Assembly (NCBI GenBank): GCA_013399855.1
Contig: VXAY01005982.1
Coordinates: 83,907-147,906, forward strand
Direction of reading: 5' to 3'
From: Oxyruncus cristatus
Lineage: Eukaryota; Chordata; Aves; Passeriformes; Cotingidae
DNA: 64,000 nt
The stretch's first letter is position 1. Every line of letters starts with the position of its first letter. The position numbers were made by a program, and so were the translations under genes. The notes under the pieces were generated by a model. That model was not told where the DNA came from. It saw only the letters and a program-made list of their open reading frames with translations, and did not search any database. This document shows, in pieces, positions 45,801-57,800 of this stretch.

Positions 45801-48800
45801 ACCGTGCCATGCCGCTCTTGGGCAACGCTGCGAACGCAAGTCAGCACTGCCAAACGCGCCCGCGCCTTCCTCCCTGCTCGTGTTAACAAATCCAGGCGTT
45901 TTCCAAATGTGCGTGAGTTGAAGCTAGTCAGGTTCATTCAGATTTTAACGTGGTTGTGTAGGACGACAGCAATCTTATTTCTTTACCTTAATACCCTTAA
46001 CAATACTTAGTTCACAAAGTTAAGTGTGTTTTTCTGTTTATCTCATGTCTGCGAGAGGATTTGATGTCTTAACCACAGGGGCCTGGAGCACTGGACTTCT
46101 CACACGGTTTCAGTCTCCTGCACTTCATTTTTAGAGAGAGATTACAACTGGTCTAGCAGAGTCAAGGTGTGCCCCAGATTTGATACCTCTCAGGAAGGAT
46201 CACAGTTTTTTGAGTAGTTCTCTGAAACCCCAAGCTCGGTGCTTAGCTATAGAGGAAGGATGATAGGAAGGCTTAAAGCATGTTTTGCTTCTGCTTCCTG
46301 TGTGATGTTCAGGTACTTCACTCTGTCCCAAAGAGGGAGAACGGCTTGTGGAGCTGGGGAATAATGCAGGGAAAGACAGTTGTCATGAGCAAAGGAATGG
46401 CTGATTTCCACACGTGGAGCAGTTAAATGGGTGAGGACTTTTCACCCTGTAAGACAGGAAGTCAGTGGAAGTATTACTGGCTTAAAGATGATGAATGGGA
46501 AACAAGTAAGTGTAGTGATAGTTATAAACTGCAGAATTCGTTACTGGATTCTGAAATATTACATGAGTTTAGAAAGTAAATGAAGGAAAACAGTTGAGGG
46601 TCTTTAGGTGCAGCAAACACACCTTCTGCTTCCAGAGTTTTTAAAGATACTTTTCAGCTTCTGCTATTGCCTAGACATCTGTTGTTTACCTTTATCAGAG
46701 CAGGATGAGGTGGACCTTTGATCTGTCTCAGTACAGCTTTCACAGAATGACAGAATATTCTGAGTTGCAGGGACCTACAGGGATCATCAAGACCAGCTTT
46801 TAAGTGAATCGCCTGTTCAGGGATTGAACCCACAACCTTGGTGTTATTCACACCATGCTCTGACCAACTGAGCTAATCTCAGGGTCTGGTATATTATTCA
46901 TGCATGGGGGGTTTCTTTTGCCACAGAAAAATACAAGAAATTCAAGTCGTCTTAGAAAGCTCTAAGTCACAGATCTTGAGCTTAGTAAACTGTGTGTTCC
47001 AGGGGTGACTGCCCGAAGAGGGTCACTTACAGTGAGCTTGCTGTGTTAGCTTTCTTCCCACTGGCCACTATTGGACATAAAGTACAGAACTGAGTAATCT
47101 CTGGATTGACCTAGTGCAGCAATCCTTACAGATTTGGTGAAGTGGTTTCGAATCCACAGACTCTTGGGATTGGATTAGGCAGAGGTACATCTGAGCTCAG
47201 CCTGCTCTGTAGGCTTTGTTAACACTGTACCCATCCTCCCTACATGGCTTGGTTGGAGGCTTTCCATTGTTTCAGTCATCTCAGAGAAAGCAAGTGATTT
47301 TTTATGTTTTAGTTGGTGTCAGCCATAATTTATGTAGTGCTATAGGTTTAAGTTAACACCTTCTGCTCAGAAGTGTTTGAGTTCAAATTTTGTTTAAAGT
47401 TTATTTAAAGAGGTGATGGCATTGATTTTTGTTAAAAATGAATTTTAGAAAATTTGTTTAAAAGCATAAATGAGAAGAATAATCTGGCTCTGTCCGCTTC
47501 AACAAAGCAGTTTCAAATGAATCTCTTTTTTCTTAATAATTTTGTTTTTGCAGTGTGCTTTAAATGTAGTGTTAATTATATTTAAGACTGAGCATTTGAC
47601 TAATAGTCCAGGTGTCTGTTTCACAGTCCCTTCTAGTGGGAATTCGGTTTAGATGCAGTAGTGCTTATTGGTATCTACAAAGTTTGAGTTGTCTCAAGAC
47701 CCAGAGACACTACAGGTAACTTTTCTTCTGCACCACCTTGATGTAATAAAATGCTGCAGCGGTTGTTCTACAGGGAATTTTAAGAGTTGTTCCGGCTTAT
47801 TCTAGAGTACCACATGTAAAATATTCATCAAATATTTCTTTGCCTCTTGAATGCTCGTTTTTCTCATTTTGTCATTTGAAGGTTGAGGATCTTTAACTGG
47901 TAAGTGTCACAGGTTTTGTTTGGTGGTTTTTGGTTTTTTTTTTCATAGAATATCCTGAGTTGAAAGGGACCCACTACGATTATCAAAGTCTAACTCCTGG
48001 CCCTGTACAGGACACTCCAACAATCCCACCCTGTGCCTGAGAGCATTGTCCAAATGCTCCTTGATCTCTGGCAGCCTTGGGCCTGTCACCACTGCTGTGG
48101 GGAGCCTGTTCAGTGCCCAACCACTCTCTGGGGGAAGAACCTTTTCCTGAGATCCAACCTAAACCTCCCCTGACACAGCTCCAGCTGTTCCTTGTCACCG
48201 ATGACCAGAGCAGAGAGTGGTGCTGTTCCTCTCCTGCCCCTCGCGAGGAAGTTTTGGACTGCTGTGGAGTCTCCTCTCAGTCTCCTCTGGGCTGAACAAA
48301 CCAAGTGACCACAGCTGCTCCTTATACGGCCCCTACAGACCCTTCACCATCTTTGTAGCTTCCTTTGGACTGTCTCCAATCTTGTTTATACTGTGGCACC
48401 CAAACTGCCCCCAGGACACGGCTGGCCCTCCTGGCTACCAGGGCACTGCTGACTCATGTCCAACTGGCCACTGACCAGCATTCCCAGGTCCCTTTCTTGG
48501 TACTGTTCTCCAGCATCTCATTCCCCAGTCTGTCCGTATATGCAGCATCACCTCATCCAGGTAGAGGATCTGGCACCTGTCTTTGTTAAACTTCATATGG
48601 CTGGTGATTGCCCAGCCCTCTGATTTGTCAAGGTCTCTCTGCAGGGCCTCTCTGCCTTTGAGGGAGTCTACAGCTCCTCCCAGTTTAGTATCTTTGGCAA
48701 AGTTACCAGTCATCTGTGAAGATGTTGAAGACCTCTGGGCTGAGGATGGAGCCCTGCAGAACCGCAACAGTGACCAGTTGCCAGCCTGATGTCACCCCAT

Positions 48801-51800
48801 TCACTGTAGCCCTTTGCATCTGACCCATGAGCCAGTTGCTCACCCATCACATGATGTATTTATCCAGCTGTGGGTTGTGAGAAACAGCGTCAAATGCTTT
48901 ACTGAAATCCAAAAAGACTGTATCAAGTGGCTTCCCTTGATCATTTTGAGAAATGGTGTTTGCTGTTATTAACTGTGCATATTATGTCTGTTTTATGTAG
49001 CAGGTAGTTGCTTCATAACTACATCATAATATGTTGTCAGTACCCGAAGAAAGCTATTGCCTGATTATTCCACTTTTCTTTGGTTTTCACAGTTCTGTGC
49101 CAATGATCCTGAAGTGTTTGTCCAAGCAGCGCTGTTGGCTCAGGATTACTGCGATGCCATAGACCTAAATTTGGGTTGCCCCCAAATGATTGCAAAGAGA
49201 GGTACGTGCAAACCTGAACCCTGAAAAAACAGAGAAATGGCATATTCCAAATGTGAACATTAGCAGTAAAACATGAAGAGGGACAAGCCTTGGGGAGGAG
49301 CTGCAGAACTGCTGAAGTCAGACTTAGTTACACCCACTAAAACAGGTAATGCTTTGTAGTACCTGAAGCAAAAATTAGATATACTAATAATTAATTCCCA
49401 TTTCTCTTAAGTGCCAGCTCCTATGTCTAGAATATCCTTCACAAAAAGTATTCTTAGTAAGAGCTTGATTTTCTTTCTGATTTCAGTTGTTCAAACACCC
49501 TAATTTTGAAAAACTACATTTAAAATTACGTCATGCAGGCACTTAGCATCTCCTGTTTCCTTGATGCTTGCACAGAGTTTATTCACAGCAGTGTAGAAGA
49601 GGACACCTGCTAAATCCCTTACAGATACTGCATGTTTGAAAACCAAAGCCTGTCTTTCGAAATTTGGGATAAGTTAGGGTGTTGAGGAAGATGTGTTCCG
49701 TAAATGCCCGTTCCTCTTCTAAAATGTCTTTCAAAGACTAGTAGGAAATGATCAGTGGTGTACAGAACAAATAGATCTTTCAGTCTTACCAGCTTTTGTC
49801 CTAACTGGATTTTTTAAACATCTGATATAAACCCCTGAAAGTTGGACTTTGAGCTGCCAGTGTCAACACACCAGCCCTAGGGAGTATCAGTGAAAGCAGG
49901 ATGTGGGGATTCCTTGTTTACCCTGTAAATCTAGTGTGGCAGGGGGAACAGAATGATCCAACTTCCAGTTGGGGCAGGACAGGGCAACTCTGTTTCTGCT
50001 GGTGAGGCATGTGAGTGTCTGGATCTTTGTATGTGAGTGTTTATGAAAGCTGTGTGCTTCAGGATCTTACTCATCTGCACAAGTCTGTCTTATGCTATTT
50101 TATCATAGGTCACTACGGAGCATTTCTGCAAGAAGAGTGGGATCTTCTTCAGAGAATGAGTAAGTATTTAGAGAGGGAATCAGAAGAACACATAACTGAG
50201 AGGAGCTTTAGGGATTTTTGGGGAAAGGAGGTGCAGCATGTTTCTTTGGGGAGGGTTGTATTTAGGTTTGGGGGGTTTTTTTGCATTCCTTTTTTTTCCT
50301 TTCTTTCTTGCTGTAATACAGTGGCACCCTCAAGATACTTGGTGGTATCCCACTGCAAACTCATACTAGATCTGTTAAAAGACTTCAGTACCTGAAACAG
50401 ATTTTAGATGAAAGTGAGTCAGTTAAGTTCCAGTCTCATATGATGGCTCAGTGGCTCTCCAACTCTAGAAACAGCAGAACTCACAGTGCCTTACTTTTTC
50501 AGTTTGAAGTTCTCAGGTGCCAAGGGACAGGTTTCTGCTTGAAGTTACAGTTGCCCTTTTCTGATCAATTCAGGGTACTCCTGTCCACAGCATAGCAAAT
50601 TATGCCTTTCTTCTCTAATTTGTGTAGGTTGTCGTCAGGCTCTCAATAGCTGTTGTGAACAGTATCATATTTTTTTAAGAAAAACATTTGAAACTGATGT
50701 AAAAAGCAAGATTTTGGTCATTGTGTAGAACTGAGAATGTGCCTCCACCCCACTTGGAAGCAAGTGTCTGAACCATGAATTTAGAGAGCCTTATTTCTGT
50801 TTGCATTCTCTATGGTCTGGGGAATCTTGAGTGCTGTTTGGCACAAAGACACTGCAGAGAACCTGGGAAGAGAGATGGTGCTTCCTTGCCCAGCATGTAA
50901 TGTGGTTGTTGTGAACTATGCAAATCAGAATAGGCTCAAGATATGAAGAGAACGCAGGTCATCTAGTTGGGTGTGAACCCAGGCTGTCTAGTAGGAAAGT
51001 TATCTTAGGCTGTGGTCTTTGTCCTTCTTCCCCCAGCTGCCTTTCAAATGTTAGAGTTCTCTTTTCTGCCTGAACCTATATACACCTTGCTTGTGTGCTC
51101 CTTTGAAAGGGTGATAAGAAGTACTTATCACTGGGTTAGAAGACAGCAAGTGACTTCCTACACTGTACATCCAAACTCTGGAAGAGAAGAGAATTTCAGA
51201 GAAACCCTTACTCAGTGTTTTCCTTTGGCCCTCTTTTTTAGTGTTTTTGCGATTCCATGCATTGTGTAAGGACTATGGGAGTTTAACATTTTCTAGATGT
51301 CACCTTGACTCTGTGATCTACATTTACTACTTACTTGGGTCCACAGTCTACCTCACTTGATACGCATCTGCTTGCCATGGACAAGACTCTTATGTGTCAT
51401 GATTATTTGGGTAATAATTTGCAAAGAAGCAAAGCACCTTTCACAGGAAAGGTAGACAAGCAAGTGTTAACATTGGAGGAGTACAATAGCTTGTGATAAT
51501 AATAAACTTGTATCAGTTATTAAGTTTTGAGGAGATGGTCCTTGAAAGTGAAGGTTTGATGTGGTGGAAACATTAGGGCTATTAAATGGTGACTATTTTA
51601 TGCCACCTTGTTAGAATGCAGATTTTGTGCTTTATGTCTTACTGTTACTTGATTAACCTATGCAATAAGGATTGTAGAGGACACTGCTAATTTTTTAAGC
51701 TATGAGAACTACAAACCATGAACTTCTCAGGCTTTTTCCATACCACACGTGGTATCAGATTTGAGGAGAGTAGACAGTTTTCATAGCATTGTGCAGCCCA

Positions 51801-54800
51801 CTTACCTGTCCTTTCAATCTTTCTCAGTTTTACTGGCTAACGAGAAGCTCTCTGTTCCCATCACATGCAAAATCCGCGTTTTCCCAGACATTGACAAGAC
51901 AGTGAAGTATGCGCAGATGCTGGAGAAAGCTGGCTGCCAGGTAAGGAGGTAGCTACTCCCTGTCCCCTTGCATTGGACATGTCTTTGTGTCAAGTATCTG
52001 ATGACCAGTTCTTGGTGTACTGTGAAGATGAATAAGGCTGCATTGTTTTGTAGACAGAGCAAACAGGATACAGTGAGTATGTGTTTTTGCAGTGCCAGGC
52101 AGCAGGTCAATAGCATGATATGGGAGACATGATGATTTCAGAGTCTCTTGTAATCTCTGCATCCTTTACTGTGCGGTTTTACTTACACATCTCAGTTTTC
52201 AGAGAGTGCTGCAGGAGGCAGTGTGGGACTATAGAAAAAAAGGATATCAAAGACGACCACCACTACTGAAGAAAGAGGCAGCCTTCTAGGATTTAACTCC
52301 AGTTAAACCAGAAGAGATGGTCTGTAGTTAGAGCCAGTAGTGACAGTATTTGGACCTTCTGCTGACGAGAAAGCTAGATCAATATATCCCAAATTCCAAA
52401 GCGAATCACAAATGGAATCCATTGCAAAAGGAAATCTTTAGGTTCTCCCATGATATACTCTTGTCATGCCGTGGAATAGCAACTGAAAGGAGCCCAAGAC
52501 CATGCCATGGCGGGTGAGCTGCTGACATCTTTCTGTGATGCTAAACTCCCTGCACTGTTGAAATAGCAGTGGGAATTCAGTGCATCCATGAAGTGTATGG
52601 GGTGAAAGGAAATTTTTGTCAGTGGATTTGTTCCAGTATTTCATACCTCTGAAAAGTAAATGTAATTTTGTGTTCCAGCTGCTGACTGTGCACGGCCGTA
52701 CTAAGGAACAGAAAGGACCACTTGCTGGTGTGGCATCTTGGGAGCACATTCAAGCTGTCAGGTTAGTGAGCAGTACCAGTCTTATTGGATTCCTGCTGAC
52801 ACACTGGATTTTAAGCAGAGTGTGCAGTGGCATTGAAGAGCAAACAAATTTGTGTGACAGGAGAAGAATTTGTAGGTTGACTCAAATTCTCAATTTTATG
52901 CATCTCTTTTATTCACCGGTATAGAAAAGCTGTAAACATTCCTGTATTCGCAAATGGAAACATCCAGTGTCTCAGTGATGTGGAAGAATGTATCCGTAAG
53001 ACAGGAGTACATGGCGTCATGAGTGCAGGTAAAGAAAATGAACTTTTCTTGTAGCAGCTGAGAATACAAACTGTTTCTTATTCTCTTAGCAGCCCCATAT
53101 GCATTTATTAGAAGCTTATGTCAGATTGACTTGGTAAACAGCTTTGATTGAGTGGCTATTCTCTCTCCTCTTACATTAGCCATCTCTTACCAGGAATCAC
53201 TTAAAATTTGTAAGCATTGTTATGCTGGACTAGCAGTACTGGACAGCTCAAATCTAATTACTTGGCAAAGGCATATGGGACTCCTGTTTTCCTGGAATAT
53301 TTTCATGGCATTTGTTAATCAATGGAACAGTTTATGAATGGTTCTTAATTAACTAAGCACATCTGTGGATTAATATTCTGCAGATGGTTCATGTTGGGTT
53401 GGTACAAGAAAGAATTGACATAACTTCCTACAGGAAGAACTAGGATAGGCATCAGAAAGAGCTTCCAATCACACACAGTTAGAGCAACGAAGGATATTTT
53501 CGGGGGGGTTGTAGAATCTTGGTTTTAGAAAATACTCGTTAATAAAAGGCTTGTGAAGCCAGTAGAGAAAAGCATAGTGAGAAGCTGTATCTGTAAACTT
53601 AGGCCAGACAAATGTCAATACAGACATAAGGTAAGACTTGTTGTTTAAGTATTCAACCATTGGGCAACAAAAGCAGTGATTTCTCTATTAATTTTTTTAC
53701 TGTCTTTGTGTCAAGGTTAGATGCCTTTCTAGAAACTGTGCTTTAATTAGATTGTAAGGTAAAATATATGCAGGTATTCTTCCCAAGAATGCCAAGGCAG
53801 TTGAGGGATTTAAAAAAGGTTTAGTTCAGATGCAAGGACCACTTCTTAACGATGCTGGACACATCGGAGCCCCAGGAACAAAAAAGGCAACGCCCCACCT
53901 TCTCCAAGGCTTTTTGTATCTTCTGTCTCTCCTTCCCCACCCTCTCTGGCCTGAGGAGGCCTTGTACGTGTCTGCAAACATGTTATCTTTCTGCATACTA
54001 GGGAGAAAGAGAGATTGCTCACAGCTTCTTCCTGCAACTTTCTCTGACGTGCAGAAGGAAGAAAAAACCCATCTAACCTGTTTGAAAAGGCATTTTGCAG
54101 TCTTCCTGAGCAAAACAAGTTCTAGCTTTGTTACAAATTCTTGCACAATTGCACCTATCCCGACATAGATATGAACACTTAGGCTCAATTAAGAATTGTA
54201 TAGTGAAATAAAGTGTCCTGAGGTGAGGCTAGAGTTTTACAGATCCTGTGTCTCTCTTGTGAGTACATGGGTGATGTGTCTGTGACTGGCTGGTAGAATT
54301 ACAACAGATAGAGCTGATCAATCTCCAGATTTTGGTTTTTGTTTCAATCCTGAAATGAAAGTTTGAGTATTTCTTTTTATTCCCTAGAAGGTAATCTTCA
54401 TAATCCAGCTTTGTTTGAAGGCCGAAACCCCTTGGTGTGGGAGATGGCTGAGGAGTATCTGGAGATAGTGCAGAAGTACCCTTGTCCACTGTCTTACGTC
54501 AGGGCTCATCTCTTCAAGCTCTGGCATCACACGTGAGTATCTCCAGAGAACTCTTAATGTTTTTAGGGCTCATCCTGCTTACCAAGTGTCTAGGTTTTCT
54601 GGACAAGGATTTGTTTGGCCAGAATGAGTGTTCTGCAAGATTTTCTTTCCTGGACCTGGCTGGAGAGGATGTGGGCTGAGGCCTTTACCCTTCACATTAT
54701 ATCTGGGAAACAGGGCATGGGGAATGAACAAGCTGCCCCAAGACAAGCTGGGGTGTGAGCTCACAGCACAGCAGCTGCCATGTGGTAATTCTCCATATGC

Positions 54801-57800
54801 ACACATGCCCTTCATGGCAAGCATGAGTTAACTCACTCCTTGTTTACTGTGAAGCAAAATGGTCTTGCGTTTGTTGTGGAGCAAAAGCATGGCCATGGGC
54901 AGTTACTGAGGAGCAGCTGATGCACTATACATTCATGTGAACTTACCTCAAAGTACCGTGGTTGTATTCCAAGTATTTATCTGGAAAAGAGGTACATGTG
55001 CTTTTCTCTGGACTTACAGGGAAGAACATAAGCTTTTACCAAAGGCAAGTGCACTAGGAAAAATCTATAAAAAGCTTTTATATTTTTAGTTGATCTCAGT
55101 CTAAATATGACTTGATGTTTGGGATTTGCCTCAGGCTTCAAGTTTACCAGCAGCTGCGTGAAGAATTAGCAAAAGTGAAGACGCTAGAGGGGATTGTAGA
55201 TGTCAACAGGGAGCTGAAACTGCGATGCCAGGTACCAAGATGGGCCCTAATCTCCCAGAACTGTCTGCACTTGTTGGGAATCTACCACATGTGTCATGCA
55301 GTGGACACCCATTAGTCACTTTTTCTGGAACTTTGTGGCTTTACCAACGCTGATATTGGTAGTTTACTGCAGTAGCATCCCCTTAAGCCAGAACAGCTTT
55401 ATGGGGGATAAAGCTGATTTAGGAGTTACAGGTGTGCTTCAATTCACCTGTCTTAGTAGAGGGGTTTTTTTGTATGTAACTGTCAAAAATTGTTAGCTTG
55501 AATTCCAGTTTGTGGTTTCCTGGAGTTTGAAGTGTTATTTAGCATATTGCTTGAGAACTCCAGGAAAAGTGACTATAATTCTATGCTGCAGGAAGAAATA
55601 GCTAATCAGAAAGAAGGAGAAAAGCCAAAAGAAGGGTTGCCTTTTTTCCACTGGATCTGTCAGCCATACATCAGGCCAGGGTGAGTCATCTATTCTGATA
55701 CTTAGAGGTACTCATAGACCTTTCACACCCGTTCCATCAGTATCAGCCACTGATTCTGTTCTGGAAGCTTGCATTCATTGAAAAAAGTGAAGACTTTGGA
55801 TTATTTTTATTCTGTTTTGGTTTTTTTGTGGTTATTACTTTGTTCCTGGGGATGTTGCTCGTCGTTTGCATCTTCTTCTTTAGATCCTCCTCAGATTTCT
55901 CTCTCTCTCTCTGGAAAGTAAAATCCAGGAATTCCACTGTAGCTCAAAAAGAGAACCTGATGTGCAGCAAATATGCTACCTGACAGTGCGTTATTGTTAT
56001 ATGCAGCACAGATGTTGCTGGTAACTACCATGGTAGCAAAGATGGGAACTAAATTGTATTCTATAAAGGATGCTTGTAGTGTATGGACACTTTTCAGATA
56101 GTTTATTGCCTTTCTGCTGAAAGTTGGGCCGAAGAAGAGAACGAGTGTCAAGATTAATACTTGAGTAAATACTTAAATAAATATTCAAGTAAAACCTGGG
56201 AAGAATAGGCTAACATGTGCCTAATTTAACTGGCCAACTTCAATTGACTTTCCAACTGATACATCTAACAGTGTGTTTGTTATTAACTAAACAAAAGTTA
56301 GGTTTTTCTATTCCACTTCTAAGGGCAGTGACACATTCTTGTAGCCACGATAGAAGGGTTTACAGTTTACCCAGGTTTCAGTAAAGCACAATAGTGGCCA
56401 GAGAACAGCTACTTCTTCCCTCCAGCCAACTTATGATGAAATTCACTGTTTCAGGCCAAAGGAGAGATGCAAGGAGAATGGAGCCAGTGGAACAGAAAAA
56501 GGTGTGCGAGGGAAACGTACTCTGGAAGAGGAGGAAGATGGAAATTCTGAGCTTCTGTCAAAGAATAAACAAAAGAAGAAGTTAAGAAATCCAAATAAAA
56601 GCTTTGATCCATCATTAAAACGTAAGTTCCATTTATTGGCAGAAATGCATGGAGAGTTCCTGATACCACCTTTGACATAATTACCACTATTTATTTTCCT
56701 TGCTTGTGTAGTTGTAGAAACTTTAAAAAGAAGGGGGAATTGTTGGGAAATTTCAGTAACAGGCAATGTGATTCAAATTATGTTCATTAATAAAGAAAAC
56801 AAGGATCAAAGTAGCATGTCACTGATTCACTATAAGCATCTTTTTAAGATCAAAATGCTTTGCAAATTGAATTGTAGCTGTAACTAGTATTTGAAATGGA
56901 AATTTTATATGCATTTCAAGCAGATGTCCTCCTGTCTTAAGCTTGACTTGAGGATTAGAATTTTCTATGTTTGGATTTAGCTTAGAGGCACTTAAAAATT
57001 CATAGTGTCTTTACCTTAGCACTGTTATTTGAGGTACTGTATTTTTATTTCAAAAAAAGTCTGCGGCTAGAAAAGCACCGAGCTTTGTCTGATCCTGATT
57101 TTTTTTTTTTTTTAACTTACTTTTTCCACATACAAATACCATTGCTGAAATCAGCTCTCTCTCATCTTTCCAGCCAAATATGCAAAATGTGATCAATGTG
57201 GAAACCCTAAGGTAAGTCAGTACGAGCATCCCTTAAATGGAAGTTAAATGACCATGTAATGGTCAGTGGCACGATGTCTGGACAGAGATCAGTGATACAT
57301 GGTGTCCCTCGGGGTCTGTACTGGAGCCAGCACTGTTTAAAGTCCTCACCAGTGATGTGGACAGCAGGATGGAGGGCACCCTCAGCAGGTTTGCAGAGAC
57401 ATCAGGCTGAGGGTGCAGTGACACACCTGAGGGATGGGGCCGTCCTGAAGGACCTGCACAAGGTTGAGCAGTGGCCCATGGGAACCTCTGAGGTTTAACA
57501 AAGCCAAGTGCGGGTGCCACACCTGGATTGGGACAGACCTCAGTATGCATTCAGGCTGGGGGATGAACAGAGCCCTGGGAAGGACTTAGGGTTGCTGGTG
57601 GATGAGAGGCTGGGCATGACTCAGCAATGGCCACTTGGAGCCCAGAAACCACCTGTGTCGTGGGCTGCATTGAAAGCAGCACAGTCAGCAGGTGAGTGGG
57701 GGGGGGGATTCTGCCCCTTTGCACTGCCCTTGGAGTGCTACATCCAGCACGGGGGCCCTCAGTGCAGGAGAGACATGGAGCTGTTAAGAGCAGGACCAGA

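Noticed and set aside
46821..46876. Possible functional tRNA-Ile gene on the minus strand
   Set aside because: The acceptor stem is absent or degenerate, the sequence continues directly into a CR1 tail, and the anticodon region is altered, so it is the head of a SINE.
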